Assembly: GCA_009774245.1 (NCBI GenBank)
Contig: VSNM01000005.1
Span: forward strand, 50,119 to 114,118
Direction of reading: 5' to 3'
Origin: Lachnospiraceae bacterium
GTDB lineage: Bacteria; Bacillota; Clostridia; Lachnospirales; Lachnospiraceae
DNA: 64,000 nucleotides
In this document: positions 51,842 through 60,688 of the stretch, in pieces
Position numbering within the stretch: position 1 is the stretch's first letter
How the letters are laid out: every line of letters begins with the position of its first letter
Notes under the pieces: generated by a model
Told to the model about the DNA's origin: nothing
The model's database searches: none
The model's input: only the letters and a program-made list of their open reading frames with translations
Translations under genes and position numbers: made by a program

Positions 51842-53515
51842 TCAATTATTATCACATGATAAGCGTTTGCGCAGGATCTCGTGCAGGCGCGCCGCGTCGA
51901 CCGGCTTGGAACAGTGTTCATTCATGCCGGCTTCCTTTGACAGGCGGACGTCTTCCACGAAAGCGTTCGCTGTCATGGCTATGATCCAGATGCTCTCCGC
52001 GTCCTTTCTGGGGAGCTGTCGTATTTTTCGCGCCGCGTCATATCCATTCATCACAGGCATCTGAATATCCATGAAAATCAAATCATAATAGCCCTCTGGT
52101 GACTTTTCAAAAGCCTCCACGGCGCAAAGTCCGTTCTCGGCTGTCTCGATCTGTACGCCGGTCTGTGACAACAGTTCTATGGCGATCTCCCGGTTGAGCT
52201 CATTGTCCTCGACGAGCAGAATGCGGTACTGTCCATAAGCGGCATAGTTGTCAGCGCGGTCAGAGCGGCTGCGCTGAGCCTTGTAGGTCAGTTCTGACAA
52301 TGACGCAAAGAGCCGGCTCTTAAACAGCGGACAGGGGACAAAGGCGTTGACGCCGGCTCTTGTCGCGCGGTATTCAATCTGAGCCCAGTCTGTCTCCGCG
52401 ACCATGATAATCGGGAAATCAGCGCCGGCAAGCTCGCGCACATGGGCTGCCACATCGAGGGCAGACATATCGCTTAGCTCCTGTCCCAGAAGCAGGGCAC
52501 ATGGCATACGGTTTTCGTATTGCGCCTCGGTCAGCCATGTCACCGCGTCCATACCGTTTTGCAGATGGACTGGCTCCATGCCGCCGTCTTTCAGAAAATC
52601 AGCAATCTGCTGTGCCCTGGCATCCATGTTCTCAGCAATCAGCACGGTCTGTCCTGCCGGTAAGGTCAGCGCATCCTTGGACGGAGGGGCGGTCACAAAA
52701 GGAAGGGATACATGGAAACGGCTGCCTTTTCCCTCCTCACTCTCGACAGTGATCTCACCGCCCATGCGGTCGAGCAGGTTTTTGACGATCGACATGCCAA
52801 GACCGGTCCCCTCGATCTTGTCAATGGCGTGGTTGTTTACGCGCTCAAAAGGCTCAAATATTTTTTTGAGAAATTCCTGACTCATGCCGATGCCGTTATC
52901 CTCGCACAGAAAGTCGAGCCATATCCTGCATGGTGATTCCTGACCGGTGTGCTGGTCAAAATGTTGGGAGATATTGACATGGATCACACCGTCCTCGGGT
53001 GTGTATTTCACTGCGTTGCCGATGATATTCACCATGATCTGCCGCAGGTGAAGCGGATCGCCGATCAGGTTTTCCTCGTAGATCTGTCCGATTTCCAGAT
53101 GAAATTCCTGATGCTTCTGTGCGGCCTGCGGGCGCAGGATAATGGTGATGTCATGCACCATGTCGGCAAGGGAGAAGGTCTCCTCGCTCAGCGTCATGCG
53201 CCCGCTCGCGATGCGCGACATGTCGAGCACATCGTTGACCAGATTCATCAGATGCGCCGAAGCGGTCTGGATCTTCTGGAGACAGTCGAGTACGCGCGGT
53301 TTTTCGTCAATGTGTGAGAGCGCGATCGAGGTCATGCCCATGATAGCGTTCATCGGCGTGCGGATATCGTGGGACATATTGGACAAAAAGCTGCTCTTGG
53401 CACGGTTTTCCTCCTCCGCTGCGCGCAGTGCGTCGGAAAGCTCTGCGTTCTCGCTCTTGAGCGAGTCGATTATCTCCTGATATTGTAAATCAGATGTGTT
53501 TTTCACTTCTTCCAT
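51842..53515 (-). CDS. Soluble hybrid histidine kinase with receiver domains
   Basis: 557 residues. A short coiled coil (~10-40) leads to HisKA with NMSHDIRTPMN (phospho-His49), an HATPase domain (~150-275; 'NIIGNAVKYTPEDG', EDNGIGMS, GTGLGMSIVKNLL), a receiver-like domain lacking a clear phospho-Asp (~290-410; TVLIAENMDARAQQ) and a true C-terminal receiver (~430-550; ILLVEDNELNREIA, FMDIQMPVMNG with Asp483). No membrane helix or sensor domain, so the input must come from another protein. The stop of the PARG-like gene lies 2 bp before its start, and the HD-GYP-like gene follows 13 bp after. Confidence 0.93.
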   Translation of the reverse strand: MEEVKNTSDLQYQEIIDSLKSENAELSDALRAAEEENRAKSSFLSNMSHDIRTPMNAIMGMTSIALSHIDEKPRVLDCLQKIQTASAHLMNLVNDVLDMSRIASGRMTLSEETFSLADMVHDITIILRPQAAQKHQEFHLEIGQIYEENLIGDPLHLRQIMVNIIGNAVKYTPEDGVIHVNISQHFDQHTGQESPCRIWLDFLCEDNGIGMSQEFLKKIFEPFERVNNHAIDKIEGTGLGMSIVKNLLDRMGGEITVESEEGKGSRFHVSLPFVTAPPSKDALTLPAGQTVLIAENMDARAQQIADFLKDGGMEPVHLQNGMDAVTWLTEAQYENRMPCALLLGQELSDMSALDVAAHVRELAGADFPIIMVAETDWAQIEYRATRAGVNAFVPCPLFKSRLFASLSELTYKAQRSRSDRADNYAAYGQYRILLVEDNELNREIAIELLSQTGVQIETAENGLCAVEAFEKSPEGYYDLIFMDIQMPVMNGYDAARKIRQLPRKDAESIWIIAMTANAFVEDVRLSKEAGMNEHCSKPVDAARLHEILRKRLSCDNN

Positions 53516-53517
53516 TA

Positions 53518-54360
53518 TTATTTCCTGTCCTTTCTGACCACAGGTTTCTCGATGTTCTCAAAGGCTTTGATGCAGTCTCCGCTCCTGGAACGGTCCAGCA
53601 CCGCATGAAATACGAAATCAAAACAGCCGCCCACGCGCTCAGCCAGCAGTTCTTTCCACCATGCGGCAATCAGATACGGATCATTGCGGAATACGCCGCA
53701 TCCGTAAGCGCCCAGCACCAGATTTCTGGCGCCCTGTTCCGCGAAAATTGCCAGCGCCAGCGCCATGCGCCGATGCATGACGCGCTCGGCCTCAGCGGTA
53801 TCCTCGCCCTTTTGTATCACCTGCCCCATGTTGACCGCGGGCAGCGTCAGCACGGACGCCCTGACAGGTGTATCCACTAGCTGGAAGCGGCCGTCCCTGA
53901 AAAATACCACATCCGGTGAGTAGATCGCGTGGTCTGTGTACATCATGGAGGTCTGAGACCGGTTTGTCTGATAGTATTCCTCGTGTGCGGTCAGCGTCCT
54001 GTACAGGGTGCTCGACGCTGCCAGACTCTCCTCCTGGGCCATCGCGCCGTTGATGAAACCGCCTCCGGGATTTTTGGCGCTGGCAAAGTTCAGTACACCG
54101 ATATGTTCCCTGCCTTCCCCTGCAAGCTTTCGGATGGCATCTACTGTGGAGAGGTTTTCGACGCGTTGGGCGGGGCTTCCTGCGCTGCCATCCGGGGCGT
54201 ATTTTTCCAGAAGCGCTGCGCCCTGCTCTGGAGTGATCAGGGAACTGGCGTGCACGGACGCGTCCATGTCTGACTGAATGTCAATCTTTTTGCCCTCATA
54301 CTCATAATATCCCTGCTCCATGATCCGCAGGGTTTCTCTTGCAATTGCTTTTCTGTCCAT
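53518..54360 (-). CDS. TIGR02452-type macrodomain protein (bacterial PARG-like)
   Basis: 280 residues from ATG 54360 with AAGGAGA just upstream; the longer frame to 54474 is rejected. The catalytic signature of microbial PARG-type macrodomains is intact: VLNFASAKNPGGGFINGAMAQEE (split here as NPGGGF and QEES), with the two Glu after Gln being the catalytic pair, then LVLGAYGCGVFRNDP. Such enzymes remove ADP-ribose from proteins or nucleic acids or hydrolyse poly-ADP-ribose. It heads the operon with the hybrid kinase and the HD-GYP-like gene. No ADP-ribosyltransferase is in the window. Confidence 0.88.
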   Translation of the reverse strand: MDRKAIARETLRIMEQGYYEYEGKKIDIQSDMDASVHASSLITPEQGAALLEKYAPDGSAGSPAQRVENLSTVDAIRKLAGEGREHIGVLNFASAKNPGGGFINGAMAQEESLAASSTLYRTLTAHEEYYQTNRSQTSMMYTDHAIYSPDVVFFRDGRFQLVDTPVRASVLTLPAVNMGQVIQKGEDTAEAERVMHRRMALALAIFAEQGARNLVLGAYGCGVFRNDPYLIAAWWKELLAERVGGCFDFVFHAVLDRSRSGDCIKAFENIEKPVVRKDRK

Positions 54361-54539
54361 AATGTTCTCCTTTATGGGTGGCTGATAAAAAGTTTTCATC
54401 AAATGTTTTCTTTGTAACACATCATAACACATTTTATGGGAAAGCTCAAACATATTTGTGGGAACAGCCATCATTTCCTATCTGGTTGTAATTACATGTG
54501 TTTTGTGATACTCTAAAAAATAATTTTCAGTGCGACCGA

Positions 54540-54594
54540 TCAGGGGGGTGGTTCATCTAATAAGTGTAAGGGAGTAAATCACAGTTTCCCCTGA
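54540..54594 (+). other. Leader inverted repeat before the sigma-factor gene
   Basis: TCAGGGG (54540-54546) pairs with CCCCTGA (54588-54594). It lies in the ~300-bp gap between the divergent PARG-like and sigma-factor genes; apart from this and AT-rich promoter-like sequence, nothing else is recognised in the gap. Confidence 0.3.
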
Positions 54595-54657
54595 ATGCGC
54601 ATTGAATTATATTATCGTTATAGTTTTTTATATAGCAAAGCCGGCGGAAAGGAAAGT

Positions 54658-55128
54658 ATGACAAAAGAACAGTTAGGAAATTTGATCATCGCATCGGAGG
54701 ATACGATGTACCATGTGGCAAAAACGCTGCTCCGCAGTGACGCGGACTGCGCGGACGCCATACAGGAGGCGATCGTGAAGGCGTTCGCGTCGTTTCAGAC
54801 ACTGCGCAGGGACGCCTATGCGAAGACGTGGCTGGTCCGCATTGTGATCAATGAGTGCTATGCCATCATGCGGCGGGAGAGAAAACTTGTGCCTCTGGAG
54901 GACTATACTATGGCGGAAGAGGCGGCGGAGAGGGCGGATTACTCTGACCTGTATGAGGCGCTCAGCCATCTTGCGGAGGAGACACGGCTCACCGTCACCC
55001 TCTATTACATGGAAGGGTACAGCGTCAAAGAGATCGCAGCCCTGATGAACACGTCAGAGAGTGCGGTGAAGAGCCGCCTTGCGCGTGCCAGGGACAAGAT
55101 GAAAAAGGAGCTGGCGGAGGCGCAGTGA
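54658..55128 (+). CDS. ECF-type RNA polymerase sigma factor
   Basis: 156 residues from ATG 54658 (GGAAAGGAAAG upstream). Region sigma2: YHVAKTLLRSDADCADAIQEAIVKAF and TWLVRIVINECY; region sigma4: LTVTLYYMEGYSVKEIAALMNTSE and AVKSRLARARDKMKKEL. Size fits the ECF class. It is 102 bp before a membrane protein that looks like its anti-sigma factor, so the pair probably responds to an envelope signal. Confidence 0.92.
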   Translation: MTKEQLGNLIIASEDTMYHVAKTLLRSDADCADAIQEAIVKAFASFQTLRRDAYAKTWLVRIVINECYAIMRRERKLVPLEDYTMAEEAAERADYSDLYEALSHLAEETRLTVTLYYMEGYSVKEIAALMNTSESAVKSRLARARDKMKKELAEAQ

Positions 55129-55230
55129 GTATCCGGCGCCGCAGCGGATTTGATTTCGCTTTGAGGATTATAGTGACTGGAAATAGTCGCGTATTGTGCC
55201 CGGATACCACGGGCGGAAATGGAGATTAAG

Positions 55231-56736
55231 ATGAAACGGCGAGAAATGAGATTAGAGGATTTAGGACATAATTTTCCGGAAATGCCGGCGGAGCTCAGAA
55301 GGATGGTCGAGAGCGAGGTACAGCGGCAAATCGGGACAGTGTCATCGGGAAGGAGAAGAAAGCATATGGCAAAAAAGGTTGTGATCGCAGCGGTCGCAGC
55401 GACGATGCTGCTCGGGACGACCGTGCTTGCAGGGGCTCTTTATAAAATGCACAGCGAACCGGTAGGAGAATACGCAGTACGGACAAAAATAGAGGAGACG
55501 AACCAGGGGGAAAACGGGGAAAGTCATTCCGCGGAGGGGCAGACACAGACAATCCCTGAAATCAAGGATGTATCCATGGAAATATCCTATCTGCCAGAGG
55601 GCATGGTGGAGACAGATGAGGGAAAATACAGTTACGTAGATGCCCTGAACAAGGGGGGCGTGTCGATTGTCTTTTATAAAATGGATACAGGAGACGCGCA
55701 GTTTGACGTGCTGACCACAAATGTCAAGTCAACCGAGGAGATCAAAGTTGGCGGCTATGACGGTATCTATTGTGAATTGATTGACGGGGACGGCGAAGGG
55801 ATTTCTTTTAATCAGCGCATCTATGTGGCGTACACAGATGTGCATTATGTGATGGAGATGTATGCCGCGTCAGATGTGACGAAGGAGGAGGCGTTGAAGA
55901 TCGCGGAGGGCGTTCACCTGCAGCCCGTCTCCGGCGAAAACGCGCAGAATATCGTACACGCCTATGATTGGAGTGAATTTGTGCAGTCGGAAACCGAGGA
56001 GATCAAGGAGGGCGAGGAGTGGAGTGCGACACTCTCCGTACCAGAATCTGCGATGACAAATACGCACGCCATCGGTGAGTCCTTTGCAGCAGCGCATGTG
56101 GCGTCGCCTGAGGATGACTGGCTGGGACTGGGCAATGTGGAGATCAAAGTGACAGATGTGCAGTTCAGCGACAATGTGAGCCTGCTCGACCAGTCGTTGA
56201 TGGACAGCGACGAGCGCACTGAGCTGCAGAAGGAGATTGATGCGTCGGGACAATTGCTTCCGGTCACGATCAACTATATCAAATATGGCGATGGCGTCAA
56301 TACCATCAATGAGGTGGTGGACAGCCGCACAGTGCCGCAAAAGCTTGTCTATGCCACGATCGAGTACACGAACACAGGGAGTGAGGAGCTGGACGAAGTC
56401 CTGTTCTATGGAACCCTGATGAAGATTGCCGAGAGAGACGGACAGATGGAAATATACAAGGGAAAGGCGTCTGACAAGAATGCGGTATGGGACGAGGCAG
56501 TGCCACAGGGTGCGGCGCATTATGAGGAGATGTGGTACTATGACGTGCACGGCGGAGAGCGCCACAACAACTATATCACGCACCTGGCGGCTGGCAGCAC
56601 AGCGACCGTCCATATGGCATGGCTGGTGCCGGAGGAAGATCTTGACTATCTCTATCTTGACCTGAGCACATTCGGCAGCGCTGGTGAGTTTGGCGCGGAG
56701 GCGCTGGATGTCGGGTATGTGGATATCAGGCGGTAG
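55231..56736 (+). CDS. Anti-sigma-factor-like membrane protein with large outside domains
   Basis: 501 residues from ATG 55231 (GGAG 6 bp upstream). The cytoplasmic N-terminus (MPAELRRMVESEVQRQI) resembles DUF4179-type anti-sigma domains; one membrane helix lies at ~48-70. Outside, residues ~105-225 resemble DUF4367 (LPEGMVETDEGKYSYVDA), and residues ~300-500 contain a DUF4352-like beta-sandwich (YTNTGSEELDEVLFYG, LAAGSTATVHMAWLVPEEDL). It follows the sigma gene and should hold the sigma factor inactive until its outside part senses a signal. The double outside domain is larger than usual. Confidence 0.78.
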   Translation: MKRREMRLEDLGHNFPEMPAELRRMVESEVQRQIGTVSSGRRRKHMAKKVVIAAVAATMLLGTTVLAGALYKMHSEPVGEYAVRTKIEETNQGENGESHSAEGQTQTIPEIKDVSMEISYLPEGMVETDEGKYSYVDALNKGGVSIVFYKMDTGDAQFDVLTTNVKSTEEIKVGGYDGIYCELIDGDGEGISFNQRIYVAYTDVHYVMEMYAASDVTKEEALKIAEGVHLQPVSGENAQNIVHAYDWSEFVQSETEEIKEGEEWSATLSVPESAMTNTHAIGESFAAAHVASPEDDWLGLGNVEIKVTDVQFSDNVSLLDQSLMDSDERTELQKEIDASGQLLPVTINYIKYGDGVNTINEVVDSRTVPQKLVYATIEYTNTGSEELDEVLFYGTLMKIAERDGQMEIYKGKASDKNAVWDEAVPQGAAHYEEMWYYDVHGGERHNNYITHLAAGSTATVHMAWLVPEEDLDYLYLDLSTFGSAGEFGAEALDVGYVDIRR

Positions 56737-56770
56737 GGGATTTGATTTCTCAATAGGTTAGAAAGATATG

Positions 56771-56815
56771 GAAACCGATATTATTCGCTGAAAAAGCAGC
56801 GAAAGTATCGGTTTT
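56771..56815 (+). terminator. Hairpin after the sigma/anti-sigma pair
   Basis: Outer stem GAAACCGATA (56771-56780) with TATCGGTTTTC (56806-56816), inner stem TTCGCTG/CAGCGAA (56784-56790 with 56797-56803), 6-base loop, followed by T-rich sequence. Confidence 0.7.
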
Positions 56816-56829
56816 CTTCGTGGTTTTAT

Positions 56830-56858
56830 TTGCCTAAAATGATAATATCGTGTATACT
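56830..56858 (+). promoter_or_regulatory. Promoter of the AAA/PD-(D/E)XK gene
   Basis: TTGCCT (56830-56835), 17-bp spacer, TATACT (56853-56858), about 42 bp before the start codon. Confidence 0.5.
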
Positions 56859-56899
56859 GATACCAACGGATGAACCCATACATTGCGGGAGGGCAGGAT

Positions 56900-58687
56900 A
56901 TGAACAAAAAACCTGTGGTAAATATAGGCATACAGCGGTTTGACAAGCTTAGGAAACAAGGTTCGTTTTATGTTGACAAGACTGATTTTATCAGGGAATG
57001 GTGGGAGACCGGTTCGGAGGTGACGCTGATCATGCGTCCGCGCCGTTTTGGCAAGACACTGAACATGAGTATGCTTGAATGTTTTTTTTCCAGGAAATAT
57101 GAGGGCAGGGCAGACCTGTTTGAGGGACTGTCAATTTTCGGACACGATTCAGATCAGGAAAAGTACAGAAACCTGCAGGGCAGATTTCCGGTGATATTTC
57201 TTACTTTTGCAAATATCAAGGCGGACAGATACGCAGAGATGGAAAATAAGATATCGGAAGTCATTGCCAGTTTATATGAAAGTAACAGGTATTTATTGGA
57301 AACAGGCTGTCTGAGCGAGAACGAGAAAGAATACTACCAAAAAGTAAAAATAGGAATGCCCAGCGACATTGCCGAGGGAGCGGTTCACCAGATGGCGTGT
57401 TTCATGCAGCGTTATTATAATGAAAACGTGATTATCCTCCTTGACGAGTACGATACGCCGATGCAGGAAGCATGGCTTTTTGGGTATTGGGATAAGGCTA
57501 TCGTTTTTTTCAGCAATTTTTTCAACGCCACATTTAAGACCAATCCCTATCTTGAGCGCGGTATGATTACAGGAATAACGCGTATTGCCAAAGAGAGTAA
57601 TGTCTCGGCTTATGCCGAGACATCGGAAAAACGCTATGAGCGTTTTTCTCAGGCATCTCTTTTGAGAGATGCCTTGTTCACAGGAATGAATAATCTCGAT
57701 GTGATAACAACCACATCCGATGAGTATGCAACCGCGTTTGGATTTACTGAACAAGAAGTTTTTGACGCGCTTGATGATATGGAACTTGGCAGTGAAAAAG
57801 AGGAGGTAAAAAAATGGTATGACGGTTTTACGTTTGGAAGCCATACGGATATTTATAATCCATGGTCGATATCATCATTTATAAGAAAAAATGGAAAGTA
57901 CGAAAATTACTGGGCGGATACAAGCTCAAACGGGCTTGTAAACTCCCTGATGCAGACGGGAGTTCCAGGCATCAAGCAGACGATGGAAGCGCTCCTGCAG
58001 GGGAAGAGTTTTGAGGCGGAGCTTGATGAAAAGATTGTATTTGACCAGCTTGACGGCAGTGTCGGTGCGGTGTGGAGTCTGCTCTTGGCGACCGGATACC
58101 TCAAAGTACTGGACCTGAAATATGTGGGGGAGCGCAAAAGAAAAGTGTACACCCTGACGCTCACAAACATGGAGGCAGAGAGTATCTTTGAGAATATGGT
58201 AAAAGGGTGGTTTGGCGGCAGCACGGAAACGTACTACAATGAATTTATCAATGCGCTTTTGCATGATAATGTCCGCAAGATGAACACTTTCATGAATAAG
58301 GTAGCTCTGAACACTTTCAGCTCATTTGACAGCGGAAACAAGCCGTCAGACCAGACAGAACCGGAGCGTTTTTATCATGGCTTTGTGCTCGGCATGGTTG
58401 TGAACATGGCAGATACGTACAGCGTGAGATCAAACCGTGAAAGCGGCTATGGCCGCTACGATGTCATGCTGGAGCCTGTGGATAAAAATGGAAAGGCGTT
58501 CATATTTGAGTTCAAGGTACTTGATCCGGATGAGGACGAGGAGACGCTTGAGGACACGCTCGCGGCAGCGCACCGCCAGATCGCGGAGAAGAAATATGAG
58601 ACAGAGCTGGTATCACGCGGCTTTGCGCCGGAGAAAATACGTAAATACGGATTTGCATTCCGGGGCAGGGAATGTCTCATAGGATAA
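56900..58687 (+). CDS. AAA-ATPase-like / PD-(D/E)XK nuclease-like protein
   Basis: 595 residues from ATG 56900 (GGGAGGGCAGG upstream; 56870 less likely). The N-terminal AAA-ATPase_like domain starts with VNIGIQRFDKLRKQGSFYVDKT, has the P-loop MRPRRFGKTLNMSML and Walker B VIILLDEYDTPM. The C-terminus has a PD-(D/E)XK core: GRYDVML with the Asp, then AFIFEFKVLD with Glu-x-Lys, typical of the nuclease-like family that accompanies this ATPase. The family is very common in Clostridia and Bacteroidetes, usually in many copies; its role is not settled (nucleic-acid or defence-related is possible). Confidence 0.92.
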   Translation: MNKKPVVNIGIQRFDKLRKQGSFYVDKTDFIREWWETGSEVTLIMRPRRFGKTLNMSMLECFFSRKYEGRADLFEGLSIFGHDSDQEKYRNLQGRFPVIFLTFANIKADRYAEMENKISEVIASLYESNRYLLETGCLSENEKEYYQKVKIGMPSDIAEGAVHQMACFMQRYYNENVIILLDEYDTPMQEAWLFGYWDKAIVFFSNFFNATFKTNPYLERGMITGITRIAKESNVSAYAETSEKRYERFSQASLLRDALFTGMNNLDVITTTSDEYATAFGFTEQEVFDALDDMELGSEKEEVKKWYDGFTFGSHTDIYNPWSISSFIRKNGKYENYWADTSSNGLVNSLMQTGVPGIKQTMEALLQGKSFEAELDEKIVFDQLDGSVGAVWSLLLATGYLKVLDLKYVGERKRKVYTLTLTNMEAESIFENMVKGWFGGSTETYYNEFINALLHDNVRKMNTFMNKVALNTFSSFDSGNKPSDQTEPERFYHGFVLGMVVNMADTYSVRSNRESGYGRYDVMLEPVDKNGKAFIFEFKVLDPDEDEETLEDTLAAAHRQIAEKKYETELVSRGFAPEKIRKYGFAFRGRECLIG

Positions 58688-58702
58688 CAATTGGAGGAAG
58701 AA

Positions 58703-59467
58703 ATGCAAAACAATACAAAAATAATCGCGGTGGCAGGAAAGGGCGGCGTGGGGAAAACATCGCTGGCAGCCGCTATGGTAAAGGTGCTGGTGGAGCGATA
58801 TCCGGACAAGCGGATTCTCGCCATCGACGCAGATCCGGCAGTCGGGTTGTCGACTGCGCTTGGCGTGGAGGTACATGAGACGATCGACGATATCCGGAAG
58901 GCGGTCGTGGCGACTGTGGAGGAGGGCGATACCCGCACAGCCCTGGAGCTCCTGGCAGAGTCGGAGTACCGCATTTATGATGCGATGACAGAGTGCGATG
59001 GCTTTTCATTCATCGCTGTGGGACGCCCTGAGAGCGCGGGCTGCTACTGCAAGATTAACAATTACCTGAAAGCGGTGATACAGTTACTCTCCGACAATTT
59101 TGACTATGTGGTGATCGACGGCGAGGCGGGTATCGAGCAGGTCAACCGCCGCGTGATGGAGAAGGTGACACATCTGCTGCTGGTGACAGATTCAAGCCGT
59201 AAGGGAACACAGGTGATCCAGACGATTAGGAAAGTGGCGGACTCTCTTGTAATGTATGAGTGGGTGGGCGCTGTGATCAACCGCATTTCGTCCACGGAGT
59301 CTATCAAGCTGATCGACACGGGGGATATACCTGTCATGAGCTATATCTATTCCGATGAAAAGCTTGCCGAGGCGGACTTGAAGGGGGAGAGCATCCTGAC
59401 ACTGCCTGCTGATACGGAACTCCTGCGGGGAACAGAGCGAGCTCTTGTCAGAATGGGGATATTGTGA
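58703..59467 (+). CDS. CooC-type nickel-insertion ATPase
   Basis: 254 residues from ATG 58703 (GGAGG 5 bp upstream). Deviant Walker A GKGGVGKTSLA at residues ~11-21, AIDADP, and the CxC pair in SAGCYCKIN (Cys114 and Cys116), which in CooC binds the metal at the dimer interface. VVIDGEAGIEQVNRR and TDSSRKGTQVI are MinD/CooC switch regions. In characterised bacteria CooC loads nickel into carbon monoxide dehydrogenase. Here it starts an operon with HgdB/HgdC-like genes rather than cooS, and it is 9 bp before the next gene. Confidence 0.9.
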   Translation: MQNNTKIIAVAGKGGVGKTSLAAAMVKVLVERYPDKRILAIDADPAVGLSTALGVEVHETIDDIRKAVVATVEEGDTRTALELLAESEYRIYDAMTECDGFSFIAVGRPESAGCYCKINNYLKAVIQLLSDNFDYVVIDGEAGIEQVNRRVMEKVTHLLLVTDSSRKGTQVIQTIRKVADSLVMYEWVGAVINRISSTESIKLIDTGDIPVMSYIYSDEKLAEADLKGESILTLPADTELLRGTERALVRMGIL

Positions 59468-59476
59468 GGAGATAAA

Positions 59477-60658
59477 ATGAGAGATTTATCGCAGTTATAT
59501 TATTTTGAAAAGTTGTTGCAGGAGGCAAATAATGACCTGGTGCGCGAGGGTGTGGCAAAGGGGCTGCACCCGGTTGGCAGTGTCTGTTCGCTGATACCGG
59601 AGCCGCTTCTGAACCTGCCGGGGTGCTTTTCGGTGCGGCTTCGGGCGCCGCGCACAGGTTCGATCGATATTGGTACCTATTATATGTCAAGCCTGTTGTG
59701 TGAGTGCTGCCGCGCGATTCTCGAGCGCGCGGTGGAGGGTGGTTATCAGTTTCTTGACTGTATCATCGCGCCGGACGCCTGCTCGCAGATGAACCGGTGC
59801 GTGGAGAACATAGAGCACTTAAACTGCATTGAAAAAGAGGGGTTTTTTGTCTCCTACTGCGATGCGCCTATGAAATCAGACGATGCTGCGCTCCGCCATT
59901 ATGTGAGACAGATGAAAACACATGTTCTAAATCCGCTGCGGGAAAAGCTCGGTATCGACGTTTCCGATGAGAGTATTCGCAGGGCGGTGGAGCAGCACAA
60001 CCAGGTCTGCAGCCTCCTGCAGGAGATATCAGCGTATCGAAAGGAGGAGAATCCCCGCATTACAGGCTACGAGTTTGCCGTTTTGTGCACAGCCTCCTAC
60101 TGTTGTCCCAAAGAACTTTTGATAGACAGGCTCGCGTCGGTTGCGGAGGAGTTAAAGACAAGGGAAGCCGATGCGAAGCCGGATTTTCGCGTGAAAGTCG
60201 TTGTCGCGGGTTCTGAGATTGATGATCCGGGGCTGATTCGAATGATGGAGGAGGCAGGGGCGAGGGTTGTCGCAGACCGCTTTTGTTTTGGCTCGCTGCC
60301 GGAGCGTATTCCGATCGCGCTCAATGATACGGAGGACGCGCTGACACAGATCTGCAGGCATTATCTGCAAATGGGAAAATGCCCGCGCTATATGAACGCG
60401 GAGAAAGTATTGGAGCGTCAGGACTATGTACACCGGCTGGTGCAGGAGTATCATGCGGACGGCGTGATCTATCAACAGATGAAATTCTGTGATTACTGGG
60501 GTTACGAGCGTGCTTACGCGTCAAAAAATATGAGGGAAAAATACGGCGTGCCCACGCTCTCCATAGACAGACCGTATGTGACGGGAAACTCCGGGCAGCT
60601 CAGGACTCGGTTTCAGGCGTTTGTGGAGAGCCTGGAGATCAAGAGACTACATAATTAG
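59477..60658 (+). CDS. 2-hydroxyacyl-CoA dehydratase/DCCP-like subunit (HgdB fold)
   Basis: 393 residues, ATG 59477 after GAGGAG. The two-lobed HgdB/BcrB fold is indicated by cysteines in a conserved order: LLCECC, IIAPDACSQMNR, then VVAGSEIDDP at the second Rossmann lobe and YQQMKFCDYWGYE near the C-terminus. In this family the three Cys coordinate an Fe-S cluster; in double-cubane cluster proteins (DCCP) a [Fe8S9] cluster. Its partner is the next gene. No CoA-binding residues can be assigned by eye, so 'dehydratase' should be read as fold, not reaction. Confidence 0.85.
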   Translation: MRDLSQLYYFEKLLQEANNDLVREGVAKGLHPVGSVCSLIPEPLLNLPGCFSVRLRAPRTGSIDIGTYYMSSLLCECCRAILERAVEGGYQFLDCIIAPDACSQMNRCVENIEHLNCIEKEGFFVSYCDAPMKSDDAALRHYVRQMKTHVLNPLREKLGIDVSDESIRRAVEQHNQVCSLLQEISAYRKEENPRITGYEFAVLCTASYCCPKELLIDRLASVAEELKTREADAKPDFRVKVVVAGSEIDDPGLIRMMEEAGARVVADRFCFGSLPERIPIALNDTEDALTQICRHYLQMGKCPRYMNAEKVLERQDYVHRLVQEYHADGVIYQQMKFCDYWGYERAYASKNMREKYGVPTLSIDRPYVTGNSGQLRTRFQAFVESLEIKRLHN

Positions 60659-60688
60659 AATCGCAGGGAAAGGCACAGGTACAGGCAT

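Noticed and set aside
51829..51921. N-terminal extension of the HD-GYP-like gene
   Set aside because: It lies inside the kinase coding region and has no site; ATG 51828 follows GGGAGG.
54484..54510. Promoter of the sigma-factor gene (TTGTAA...GATACT)
   Set aside because: Spacer is only 15 bp and the boxes are weak.
56900..58687. Specific anti-phage defence system
   Set aside because: The AAA/PD-(D/E)XK family is common and multi-copy, and no other defence gene is adjacent, so a defence claim would be unsupported.
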